Positions 1-13,300 of a stretch of DNA of 64,000 nucleotides are shown piece after piece. The notes beneath the pieces were generated by a model. The model did not search any database, was not told the origin of the DNA, and saw only the letters and a program-made list of their open reading frames with translations. A program made the position numbers and the translations under genes. Positions within the stretch are counted from its first letter, which is position 1; each line of letters begins with the position of its first letter. The stretch comes from Prosopocoilus inquinatus. Its lineage: Eukaryota; Arthropoda; Insecta; Coleoptera; Lucanidae. The stretch lies in the NCBI GenBank assembly GCA_036172665.1, contig JAYKNF010000014.1:124001-188000 (forward strand). The letters are read 5' to 3'.

Positions 1-3000
1 AATAAGTGTTGTTTCGTTCAAAACTATTTCCAGCTTCTGCTGCGTCCAAAAACTTTGTATCTCACATCAAAGTTACTGGAGTCCATCCAAACGCAAAATA
101 ACATGATAGATGAGTAATTATCGATTAGATACATCACAGGAACATCGCTAATGCGTGTTGTTTCGTTTAAAACTATTTCCAGCTTCTGCTGCGTCCGTAA
201 ACGTCGTATCTCACATCAGAGTTACTGGAGCACATCGAAACGTCAAATAACATGATAGATAAGTAAGGATCGATTAGATACAGCACAGGAACAACGCTAA
301 AACGTGTTGTTTCGTTTACAACTATTTCCAGCTCCTGCTGCGTCCGAAAACTTCGTATCTCACATCAGAGTTACTGGAGTCCATCGAAACGTCAAATAAC
401 ATGATAGATAAGTAAGTATCGATTAGATACAGCACAGGAACAACGCTAATGCGTGTTGTTTCGTTTAAAACTATTTCCAGCTCCTGCTGCGTCCAAAAAC
501 TTTGTATCTCACATCAGACTTACTGGAGTCCATCCAAACGTCAAATAACATGTTAGATAAGTAAGGATCGTTTAGATACATCACAGGAACAACGCTAATA
601 CGTGTTGTTTCGTTCAAAACTATTTCCAGCTTCTGCTGCGTCCGAAATCTTTGTATCTCACATCAGAGTTACTGGAGTCCATCCAAACGTCAAATAACAT
701 GATAGATGAGTAAGGATCGATTAGATACATCACAGGAACAACGCTAATGCGTGTTGTTTCATTTAAAACTATTTCTAGCTTCAGCTGCGTCCGAGAACTT
801 CGTATCTCACATCTAAGTTACTGGAGTCCATCGAAACGCCAAATAACATGATAGATGAGTAAGGATCGATTAGATACATCACAGGAACAACGCTAATATG
901 TGTTGTTTCGTTTCAAACTATTTCCAGCTGCTGCTGCGTCTGAAAATTTCGTATCTCACATTAGAGTTACTGGAGTCCATCGAAACGTCAAATAACATAG
1001 TAGCGAAGTAAGGATCGATTAGATACATCACAGGAACAACGCTAATACGTGTTGTTTCGTTCAAAACTATTTCCAGCTTCTGCTGCGTCCAAAAACTTTG
1101 TATCTCACATCAGAGTTACTGGAGTTCATCCAAACGTCAAATAACATGATAGATGAGTAACTATCGATTAGATACATCACAGGAACAACGCTAATACGTG
1201 TTGTTTCGTTTAAAACTATTTCCAGCTTCTGCTGCGTCCGAGAACTTCGTATCTCACGTCAGGGTTACTGGAGTCCATCCAAACGTCAAATAACATGATA
1301 GATAAGTAAGGATCGATTAGATACAGCACAGGAACAACGCTAATACGTGTTGTTTCGTTTAAAACTATTTCCAGCTCCTGCTGCGTCCCAAAACTTTGTA
1401 TCTCACATCAGACTTACTGGAGTCCATCCAAACGTCAAATAACATGTTAGATAAATAAGGATCGTTTAGATACATCACAGGAACAACGCTAATGCGTGTT
1501 GTTTCGTTTAAAACTATTTCCAGCTTCTGCTGCGTTCGAGAACTTCGTATCTCACGTCAGGGTTACTGGAGTCCCTCCAAACGTCAAATAAGATAATAGA
1601 TAAGTAAGGATCGATTAGATACAGCACAGGAACAACGCTAATGCGTGTTGTTTCGTTTAAAACTATTTCTAGCTTCAGCTGGGTCCGAGAACTTCGTATC
1701 TCTCATCTAAGTTACTGGAGTTCATCGAAACGCCAAATAGCATGATAGATGAGTAAGGATCGATTAGATACATCACAGGAAGAACGCTAATGCGTGTTGT
1801 TTCGTTTAAAACTATTTCCAGCTTCTGCTGCGTCCGAAAATTTCGTATCTCACATTAGAGTTACTGGAGTCCATCGAAACGTCAAATAACATAGTAGCTA
1901 AGTAAGGATCGATTAGATACATCACAGGAACAACGCTAATGCGTGTTGTTTCGTTCAAAACTATTTCCAGCTTCTGCTGCGTCCGAAAACGTCGTATCTC
2001 ACATCAGAGTTACTGGAGCCCATCGAAACGTCAAATAACATGATAGATAAGTAAGGATCGATTAGATACATCACAGGAACATCGCTAATGCGTGTTGTTT
2101 CGTTTAAAACTATTTCCAGCTTCTGCTGCGTCCGAAAACGTCGTATCTCACATCAGAGTTACTGGAGCCCATCGAAACGTCAAATAACATGATAGATAAA
2201 TAAGGATCGATTAGATACAGCACAGGAACAACGCTAAAACGTGTTGTTTCGTTTAAAACTATTTCCAGCTTCTGCTGCGTCCGAGAACTTCGTATCTCAC
2301 GTCAGGGTTACTGGAGTACATCCAAACGTCAAATAACATGATAGATAAGTAAGGATCGATTAGATACATCACAGGAACAACGCTAATGCGTGTTGTTTCG
2401 TTTAAAACTATTTCTAGCTTCAGCTGCGTCCGAGAACTTCGTCTCTCACATCTAAGTTACTGGAGTCCATCGTAACGCCAAATAACATGATAGATGAGTA
2501 AGGATCGATTAGATACATCACAGGAACAACGCTAATGCGTGTGGTTTCGTTTAAAACTATTTCCAGCTTCTGCTGCGTCCGAGAACTTCGTATCTCACGT
2601 CAGGGTTACTGGAGTCCATCCAAACGTCAAATAACATGTTAGATAAGTAAGGATCGTTTAGATACATCACAGGAACAACGCTAATACGTGTTGTTTCGTT
2701 CAAAACTATTTCCAGCTTCTGCTGCGTCCGAAATCTTTGTATCTCACATCAGAGTTACTGGAGTCCATCGAAACGTCAAATAACATGATAGATAAGTAAG
2801 TATCGATTAGATACAGCACAGGAACAACGCTAATACGTGTTGTTTCGTTTAAAACTATTTCCAGCTCCTGCTGCGTCCGATAACTTTGTATCTCACATCA
2901 GAGTTACTGGAGTCTGTCCAAACGTCAAATAACATGATAGATGAGTAAGGATCGATTAGATACATCACAGGAACAACGTTAATACGTGTTGTTTCGTTTA

Positions 3001-6000
3001 CAACTATTTCCAGCTCCTGCTGCGTCCGAAAACTTCGTATCTCACATCAGAGTTACTGGAGTCCATCAAAACGTCAAATAACATGATAGATAAGTAAGTA
3101 TCGATTAGATACAGCACAGGAACAACGCTAATGCGTGTTGTTTCGTTTAAAACTATTTCCAGCTCCTGCTGCGTCCAAAAACTTTGTATCTCACATCAGA
3201 CTTACTGGAGTCCATCCAAACGTCAAATAACATGTTAGATAAGTAAGGATCGTTTAGATACATCACAGGAACAACGCTAATACGTGTTGTTTCGTTTAAA
3301 ACTATTTCCAGCTGCTGCTGCGTCCAAAAACTTTGTATCTCACATCAGAGTTACTGGAGTCCATCCAAACGTAAAATAACATGATAGATGAGTAAGGATC
3401 GATTAGATATATCACAGGAACAACGCTAATACGTGGTGTATCGTTTAGAACTATTTCCAGCTTCTGTTGCGTCCGAAAATTTCGTATCTCACATTAGAGT
3501 TACTGGAGTCCATCGAAACGTCAAATAACATGATAGATGAGTAAGGATCGATTAGATACATCACAGGAACAACGCTAATGCGTGTTGTTTCGTTTAAAAC
3601 TATTTCCAGCTTCTGCTGCGTCCGAGAACTTCGTATCTCACGTCAGGGTTACTGGAGTCCATCCAAACGTCAAATAACATGATAGATAAGTAAGGATCGA
3701 TTAGATACATCACAGGAACAACGCTAATGCGTATTGTTTCGTTTAAAACTATTTCTAGCTTCAGCTGCGTCCGAGAACTTCGTATCTCACATCTAAGTGA
3801 CTGGAGTCCATCGAAACGCCAAATAACATGATAGATGAGTAAGGATCGATTAGATACATCACAGGAACAACGCTAATGCGTGTTGTTTCGTTTAAAACTA
3901 TTTCCAGCTTCTGCTGCGTCCGAGAACTTCGTATCTCACGTCAGGGTTACTGGAGTCCTTCCAAACGTCAAATAACATGATAGATAAGTAAGGATCGATT
4001 AGATACATCACAGGAAAAACGCTAATGCGTGTTGTTTCATTTAAAACTGTTTCTAGCTTCAGCTGCGTCCGAGAACTTCGTATCTCACATCTAAGTTACT
4101 GGAGTACATCGAAACGCCAAATAACATGATAGATGAGTATGGATCGATTATATACATCACAGGAACAACGCTAATACGTGTTGTTTCGTTTAAAACTATT
4201 TCCAGCTTCTGCTGCGTCCGAAAACGTCGTATCTCACATCAGAGTTACTGGAGTCCATCGAAACGTCAAATAACATGATAGATAAGTAAGGATTGATTAG
4301 ATACAGCACAGGAACAACGCTAATACGTGTTGTTTCGTTTAAAACTATTTCCAGCTCCTGCTGCGTCCAAAAACTTTGTATCTCACATCAGACTTACTGG
4401 AGTCCATCCAAACGTTAAATAACATGTTAGATAAGTAAGGATCGTTTAGATACTTCACAGGAACAACGCTAATACGTGTTGTTTCGTTCAAAACTATTTC
4501 CAGCTTCTGCTGCGTCCGATAACTTTGTATCTCACATCAGAGTTACTGGAGTCCGTCCAAATGTCAAATAACATAATAGATAAGTAAGGATCGATTAGAT
4601 ACATCACAGGAACAACGCTAATGCGTGTTGTTTCGTTTAAAACTATTTCTAGCTTCAGCTGCGTCCGAGAACTTCGTATATCACATCTAAGTTACTGGAG
4701 TCCATCGAAACGCCAAATAACATGATAGATGAGTAAGGATCGATTAGATACATCACAGGAACAACGCTAATGCGTGTTGTTTCGTTTAAAACTATTTCCA
4801 GCTTCTGCTGCGTCCGAAAACGTCGTATCTCACATCAGAGTTACTGGAGCCCATCGAAACGTCAAATAACATGATAGATAAGTAAGGATCGATTAGATAC
4901 AGCACAGGAACAACGCTAAAACGTGTTGTTTCGTTTACAACTATTTCCAGCTCCTGCTGCGTCCGAAAACTTCGTATCTCACATCAGAGTTACTGGAGTC
5001 CATCGAAACGTCAAATAACATGATAGATAAGTTAGTATCGATTAGATACAGCACAGGAACAACGCTAATGCCTGTTGTTTCGTTTAAAACTATTTCCAGC
5101 TCCTGCTGCGTCCAAAAACTTTGTATCTCACATCAGACTTACTGGAGTCCATCCAAACGTCAAATAACATGTTAGATAAGTAAGGATCGTTTAGATACAT
5201 CACAGGAACAACGCTAATACGTGTTGTTTCGTTTAAAACTATTTCCAGCTGCTGCTGCGTCCAAAAACTTTGTATCTCACATCAGAGTTACTGGAGTCCA
5301 TCCAAACGTAAAATAACATGATAGATGAGTAAGGATCGATTAGATATATCACAGGAACAACGCTAATACGTGGTGTTTCGTTTAGAACTATTTCCAGCTT
5401 CTGTTGCGTCCGAAAATTTCGTATCTCACATTAGAGTTACTGGAGTCCATCGAAACGTCAAATAACATGATAGATGAGTAAGGATCGATTAGATACATCA
5501 CAGGAACAACGCTAATGCGTGTTGTTTCGTTTAAAACTATTTCCAGCTTCTGCTGCGTCCGAGAACTTCGTATCTCACGTCAGGGTTACTGGAGTCCATC
5601 CAAACGTCAAATAACATGATAGATAAGTAAGGATCGATTAGATACATCACAGGAACAACGCTAATGCGTGTTGTTTCGTTTAAAACTATTTCTAGCTTCA
5701 GCTGCGTCCGAGAACTTCGTATCTCACATCTAAGTTACTGGAGTCCATCGAAACGCCAAATAACATGATAGATGAGTAAGGATCGATTAGATACATCACA
5801 GGAACAACGCTAATGCGTGTTGTTTCGTTTAAAACTATTTCCAGCTTCTGCTGCGTCCGAGAACTTCGTATCTCACGTCAGGGTTACTGGAGTCCATCCA
5901 AACGTCAAATAACATGATAGATAAGTAAGGATCGATTAGATACATCACAGGAAAAACGCTAATGCGTGTTGTTTCATTTAAAACTATTTCTAGCTTCAGC

Positions 6001-7301
6001 TGCGTCCGAGAACTTCGTATCTCACATCTAAGTTACTGGAGTCCATCGATACGCCAAATAACATGATAGATGAGTAAGGATCGATTAGATACATCACAGG
6101 AACAACGCTAATATGTGTTGTTTCGTTTCAAACTATTTCCAGCTGCTGCTGCGTCTGAAAATTTCGTATCTCACATTAGAGTTACTGGAGTCCATCGAAA
6201 CGTCAAATAACATAGTAGCGAAGTAAGGATCGATTAGATACATCACAGGAACAACACTAATACGTGTTGTTTCGTTCAAAACTATTTCCAGCTTCTGCTG
6301 CGTCCAAAAACTTTGTATCTCACATCAGAGTTACTGGGGTCCATCCAAACGTCAAATAACATGATAGATGAGTAACTATCGATTAGATACATCACAGGAA
6401 CAACGCTAATACGTGTTGTTTCGTTTAAAACTATTTCCAGCCTCTGCTGCGTCCGAGAACTTCGTATCTCACGTCAGGGTTACTGGAGTCCATCCAAACG
6501 TCAAATAACATGATAGATAAGTAAGGATCGATTAGATACATCACAGGAACAACGCTAATGCGTATTGTTTCGTTTAAAACTATTTCTAGCTTCAGCTGCG
6601 TCCGAGAACTTCGTATCTCTCATCAGAGTTACTGGAGTCCGTCCAAACGTCAAATAACATGATAGATGAGTAAGGATCGATTAGATACATCACAGGAACA
6701 ACGCTAATATGTGTTGTTTCGTTTCAAACTATTTCCAGCTGCTGCTGCGTCTGAAAATTTCGTATCTCACATTAGAGTTACTGGAGTCCAACGAAACGTC
6801 AAATAACATAGTAGCTAAGTAAGGATCGATTAGATACATCACAGGAACAACGCTAATACGTGTTGTTTCGTTCAAAACTATTTCCAGCTTCTGCTGCGTC
6901 CAAAAACTTTGTATCTCACATCAGAGTTACTGGAGTCCATCCAAACGTCAAATAACATGATAGATGAGTAAGGATCGATTAGATACATCACAGGAACAAC
7001 GCTAATATGTGTTGTTTCGTTTCAAACTATTTCCAGCTGCTGCTGCGTCTGAAAATTTCGTATCTCACATTAGAGTTACTGGAGTCCATCGAAACGTCAA
7101 ATAACATAGTAGCTAAGTAAGGATCGATTAGATACATCACAGGAACAACGCTAATACGTGTTGTTTCGTTCAAAACTATTTCCAGCTTCTGCTGCGTCCG
7201 AAATCTTTGTATCTCACATCAGAGTTACTGGAGTCCATCCAAACGTCAAATAACATGATAGAAAAGTAAGGATCGATTAGCTACATCACAGGAACAACGC
7301 T
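1..7301 (+). repeat. Higher-order repeat 1, copy a (49 monomers)
   Basis: The sequence at position 1 recurs at 7302, an offset of 7301 = 49 x 149. It begins with a distinctive monomer (AATAAGTGTTG start, GCAAAATAAC at about 99, GAGTAATTATCG at about 110, AACATCGCT near 141). Monomer types inside include a TTCAGCTGCGTCCGAGAAC type with ATCTAAGTTAC, a CACGTCAGGGTTAC type, a GCTGCTGCGTCTGAAAATTTC type with CATAGTAGC, and a TCCAAAAACTTTG type followed by CATGTTAG. It has one monomer more than copy b (1645-1942 holds two units where copy b has one). The left edge is cut by the window, so further copies may lie outside. Confidence 0.93.
602..750 (+). repeat. Representative 149 bp monomer
   Basis: One unit, numbered from GTGTTG as base 1. 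Bases 1-30 (GTGTTGTTTCG, then AAAACTATTTCCAGCT), 71-80 (CTGGAGTCCA) and 131-149 (ACAGGAACAACGCTAAT...) are nearly constant across the window. Bases 31-33 vary (TTC, TCC, TGC, TTCA-type), as do 41-51 (GAAAACGTC, AAAAACTTT, GAGAACTTC, GAAATCTTT, GATAACTTT, GAAAATTTC), 59-70, 80-89 and 99-122. There are about 9 CpG where roughly 6 would be expected from composition. An AGCT site and usually an ATCGAT site recur once per unit. The length is close to the 147 bp wrapped by one nucleosome core. No promoter, Pol III box or terminator is evident. Confidence 0.95.
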
Positions 7302-10300
7302 AATAAGTGTTGTTTCGTTCAAAACTATTTCCAGCTTCTGCTGCGTCCAAAAACTTTGTATCTCACATCAAAGTTACTGGAGTCCATCCAAACGCAAAAT
7401 AACATGATAGATGAGTAATTATCGATTAGATACATCACAGGAACATCGCTAATGCGTGTTGTTTCGTTTAAAACTATTTCCAGCTTCTGCTGCGTCCGTA
7501 AACGTCGTATCTCACATCAGAGTTACTGGAGCACATCGAAACGTCAAATAACATGATAGATAAGTAAGGATCGATTAGATACAGCACAGGAACAACGCTA
7601 AAACGTGTTGTTTCGTTTACAACTATTTCCAGCTCCTGCTGCGTCCGAAAACTTCGTATCTCACATCAGAGTTACTGGAGTCCATCGAAACGTCAAATAA
7701 CATGATAGATAAGTAAGTATCGATTAGATACAGCACAGGAACAACGCTAATGCGTGTTGTTTCGTTTAAAACTATTTCCAGCTCCTGCTGCGTCCAAAAA
7801 CTTTGTATCTCACATCATACATACTGGAGTCCATCCAAACGTCAAATAACATGTTAGATAAGTAAGGATCGTTTAGATACATCACAGGAACAACGCTAAT
7901 ACGTGTTGTTTCGTTCAAAACTATTTCCAGCTTCTGCTGCGTCCGAAATCTTTGTATCTCACATCAGAGTTACTGGAGTCCATCCAAACGTCAAATAACA
8001 TGATAGATGAGTAAGGATCGATTAGATACATCACAGGAACAACGCTAATGCGTGTTGTTTCATTTAAAACTATTTCTAGCTTCAGCTGCGTCCGAGAACT
8101 TCGTATCTCACATCTAAGTTACTGGAGTCCATCGAAACGCCAAATAACATGATAGATGAGTAAGGATCGATTAGATACATCACAGGAACAACGCTAATAT
8201 GTGTTGTTTCGTTTCAAACTATTTTCAGCTGCTGCTGCGTCTGAAAATTTCGTATCTCACATTAGAGTTACTGGAGTCCATCGAAACGTCAAATAACATA
8301 GTAGCGAAGTAAGGATCGATTAGATACATCACAGGAACAACGCTAATACGTGTTGTTTCGTTCAAAACTATTTCCAGCTTCTGCTGCGTCCAAAAACTTT
8401 GTATCTCACATCAGAGTTACTGGAGTTCATCCAAACGTCAAATAACATGATAGATGAGTAACTATCGATTAGATACATCACAGGAACAACGCTAATACGT
8501 GTTGTTTCGTTTAAAACTATTTCCAGCTTCTGCTGCGTCCGAGAACTTCGTATCTCACGTCAGGGTTACTGGAGTCCATCCAAACGTCAAATAACATGAT
8601 AGATAAGTAAGGATCGATTAGATACAGCACAGGAACAACGCTAATACGTGTTGTTTCGTTTAAAACTATTTCCAGCTCCTGCTGCGTCCCAAAACTTTGT
8701 ATCTCACATCAGACTTACTGGAGTCCATCCAAACGTCAAATAACATGTTAGATAAATAAGGATCGTTTAGATACATCACAGGAACAACGCTAATGCGTGT
8801 TGTTTCGTTTAAAACTATTTCCAGCTTCTGCTGCGTTCGAGAACTTCGTATCTCACGTCAGGGTTACTGGAGTCCCTCCAAACGTCAAATAAGATAATAG
8901 ATAAGTAAGGATCGATTAGATACAGCACAGGAACAACGCTAATACGTGTTGTTTCGTTTAAAACTATTTCCAGCTTCTGCTGCGTCTGAAAATTTCGTAT
9001 CTCACATTAGAGTTACTGGAGTCCATCGAAACGTCAAATAACATAGTAGCTAAGTAAGGATCGATTAGATACATCACAGGAACAACGCTAATGCGTGTTG
9101 TTTCGTTCAAAACTATTTCCAGCTTCTGCTGCGTCCGAAAACGTCGTATCTCACATCAGAGTTACTGGAGCCCATCGAAACGTCAAATAACATGATAGAT
9201 AAGTAAGGATCGATTAGATACATCACAGGAACATCGCTAATGCGTGTTGTTTCGTTTAAAACTATTTCCAGCTTCTGCTGCGTCCGAAAACGTCGTATCT
9301 CACATCAGAGTTACTGGAGCCCATCGAAACGTCAAATAACATGATAGATAAATAAGGATCGATTAGATACAGCACAGGAACAACGCTAAAACGTGTTGTT
9401 TCGTTTAAAACTATTTCCAGCTTCTGCTGCGTCCGAGAACTTCGTATCTCACGTCAGGGTTACTGGAGTACATCCAAACGTCAAATAACATGATAGATAA
9501 GTAAGGATCGATTAGATACATCACAGGAACAACGCTAATGCGTGTTGTTTCGTTTAAAACTATTTCTAGCTTCAGCTGCGTCCGAGAACTTCGTCTCTCA
9601 CATCTAAGTTACTGGAGTCCATCGTAACGCCAAATAACATGATAGATGAGTAAGGATCGATTAGATACATCACAGGAACAACGCTAATGCGTGTGGTTTC
9701 GTTTAAAACTATTTCCAGCTTCTGCTGCGTCCGAGAACTTCGTATCTCACGTCAGGGTTACTGGAGTCCATCCAAACGTCAAATAACATGTTAGATAAGT
9801 AAGGATCGTTTAGATACATCACAGGAACAACGCTAATACGTGTTGTTTCGTTCAAAACTATTTCCAGCTTCTGCTGCGTCCGAAATCTTTGTATCTCACA
9901 TCAGAGTTACTGGAGTCCATCGAAACGTCAAATAACATGATAGATAAGTAAGTATCGATTAGATACAGCACAGGAACAACGCTAATACGTGTTGTTTCGT
10001 TTAAAACTATTTCCAGCTCCTGCTGCGTCCGATAACTTTGTATCTCACATCAGAGTTACTGGAGTCTGTCCAAACGTCAAATAACATGATAGATGAGTAA
10101 GGATCGATTAGATACATCACAGGAACAACGTTAATACGTGTTGTTTCGTTTACAACTATTTCCAGCTCCTGCTGCGTCCGAAAACTTCGTATCTCACATC
10201 AGAGTTACTGGAGTCCATCAAAACGTCAAATAACATGATAGATAAGTAAGTATCGATTAGATACAGCACAGGAACAACGCTAATGCGTGTTGTTTCGTTT

Positions 10301-13300
10301 AAAACTATTTCCAGCTCCTGCTGCGTCCAAAAACTTTGTATCTCACATCAGACTTACTGGAGTCCATCCAAACGTCAAATAACATGTTAGATAAGTAAGG
10401 ATCGTTTAGATACATCACAGGAACAACGCTAATACGTGTTGTTTCGTTTAAAACTATTTCCAGCTGCTGCTGCGTCCAAAAACTTTGTATCTCACATCAG
10501 AGTTACTGGAGTCCATCCAAACGTAAAATAACATGATAGATGAGTAAGGATCGATTAGATATATCACAGGAACAACGCTAATACGTGGTGTATCGTTTAG
10601 AACTATTTCCAGCTTCTGTTGCGTCCGAAAATTTCGTATCTCACATTAGAGTTACTGGAGTCCATCGAAACGTCAAATAACATGATAGATGAGTAAGGAT
10701 CGATTAGATACATCACAGGAACAACGCTAATGCGTGTTGTTTCGTTTAAAACTATTTCCAGCTTCTGCTGCGTCCGAGAACTTCGTATCTCACGTCAGGG
10801 TTACTGGAGTCCATCCAAACGTCAAATAACATGATAGATAAGTAAGGATCGATTAGATACATCACAGGAACAACGCTAATGCGTGTTGTTTCGTTTAAAA
10901 CTATTTCTAGCTTCAGCTGCGTCCGAGAACTTCGTATCTCACATCTAAGTTACTGGAGTCCATCGAAACGCCAAATAACATGATAGATGAGTAAGGATCG
11001 ATTAGATACATCACAGGAACAACGCTAATGCGTGTTGTTTCGTTTAAAACTATTTCCAGCTTCTGCTGCGTCCGAGAACTTCGTATCTCACGTCAGGGTT
11101 ACTGGAGTCCTTCCAAACGTCAAATAACATGATAGATAAGTAAGGATCGATTAGATACATCACAGGAAAAACGCTAATGCGTGTTGTTTCATTTAAAACT
11201 GTTTCTAGCTTCAGCTGCGTCCGAGAACTTCGTATCTCACATCTAAGTTACTGGAGTACATCGAAACGCCAAATAACATGATAGATGAGTATGGATCGAT
11301 TATATACATCACAGGAACAACGCTAATACGTGTTGTTTCGTTTAAAACTATTTCCAGCTTCTGCTGCGTCCGAAAACGTCGTATCTCACATCAGAGTTAC
11401 TGGAGTCCATCGAAACGTCAAATAACATGATAGATAAGTAAGGATTGATTAGATACAGCACAGGAACAACGCTAATACGTGTTGTTTCGTTTAAAACTAT
11501 TTCCAGCTCCTGCTGCGTCCAAAAACTTTGTATCTCACATCAGACTTACTGGAGTCCATCCAAACGTTAAATAACATGTTAGATAAGTAAGGATCGTTTA
11601 GATACTTCACAGGAACAACGCTAATACGTGTTGTTTCGTTCAAAACTATTTCCAGCTTCTGCTGCGTCCGATAACTTTGTATCTCACATCAGAGTTACTG
11701 GAGTCCGTCCAAATGTCAAATAACATAATAGATAAGTAAGGATCGATTAGATACATCACAGGAACAACGCTAATGCGTGTTGTTTCGTTTAAAACTATTT
11801 CTAGCTTCAGCTGCGTCCGAGAACTTCGTATATCACATCTAAGTTACTGGAGTCCATCGAAACGCCAAATAACATGATAGATGAGTAAGGATCGATTAGA
11901 TACATCACAGGAACAACGCTAATGCGTGTTGTTTCGTTTAAAACTATTTCCAGCTTCTGCTGCGTCCGAAAACGTCGTATCTCACATCAGAGTTACTGGA
12001 GCCCATCGAAACGTCAAATAACATGATAGATAAGTAAGGATCGATTAGATACAGCACAGGAACAACGCTAAAACGTGTTGTTTCGTTTACAACTATTTCC
12101 AGCTCCTGCTGCGTCCGAAAACTTCGTATCTCACATCAGAGTTACTGGAGTCCATCGAAACGTCAAATAACATGATAGATAAGTAAGTATCGATTAGATA
12201 CAGCACAGGAACAACGCTAATGCGTGTTGTTTCGTTTAAAACTATTTCCAGCTCCTGCTGCGTCCAAAAACTTTGTATCTCACATCAGACTTACTGGAGT
12301 CCATCCAAACGTCAAATAACATGTTAGATAAGTAAGGATCGTTTAGATACATCACAGGAACAACGCTAATACGTGTTGTTTCGTTTAAAACTATTTCCAG
12401 CTGCTGCTGCGTCCAAAAACTTTGTATCTCACATCAGAGTTACTGGAGTCCATCCAAACGTAAAATAACATGATAGATGAGTAAGGATCGATTAGATATA
12501 TCACAGGAACAACGCTAATACGTGGTGTTTCGTTTAGAACTATTTCCAGCTTCTGTTGCGTCCGAAAATTTCGTATCTCACATTAGAGTTACTGGAGTCC
12601 ATCGAAACGTCAAATAACATGATAGATGAGTAAGGATCGATTAGATACATCACAGGAACATCGCTAATGCGTGTTGTTTCGTTTAAAACTATTTCCAGCT
12701 TCTGCTGCGTCCGAGAACTTCGTATCTCACGTCAGGGTTACTGGAGTCCATCCAAACGTCAAATAACATGATAGATAAGTAAGGATCGATTAGATACATC
12801 ACAGGAACAACGCTAATGCGTGTTGTTTCGTTTAAAACTATTTCTAGCTTCAGCTGCGTCCGAGAACTTCGTATCTCACATCTAAGTTACTGGAGTCCAT
12901 CGAAACGCCAAATAACATGATAGATGAGTAAGGATCGATTAGATACATCACAGGAACAACGCTAATGCGTGTTGTTTCGTTTAAAACTATTTCCAGCTTC
13001 TGCTGCGTCCGAGAACTTCGTATCTCACGTCAGGGTTACTGGAGTCCATCCAAACGTCAAATAACATGATAGATAAGTAAGGATCGATTAGATACATCAC
13101 AGGAAAAACGCTAATGCGTGTTGTTTCATTTAAAACTATTTCTAGCTTCAGCTGCGTCCGAGAACTTCGTATCTCACATCTAAGTTACTGGAGTCCATCG
13201 ATACGCCAAATAACATGATAGATGAGTAAGGATCGATTAGATACATCACAGGAACAACGCTAATATGTGTTGTTTCGTTTCAAACTATTTCCAGCTGCTG

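Noticed and set aside
602..750. RNA polymerase III promoter or tRNA-derived monomer
   Set aside because: I looked for A-box and B-box patterns (such as GGTTCGANNCC) and found no acceptable match; no tRNA fold is apparent.
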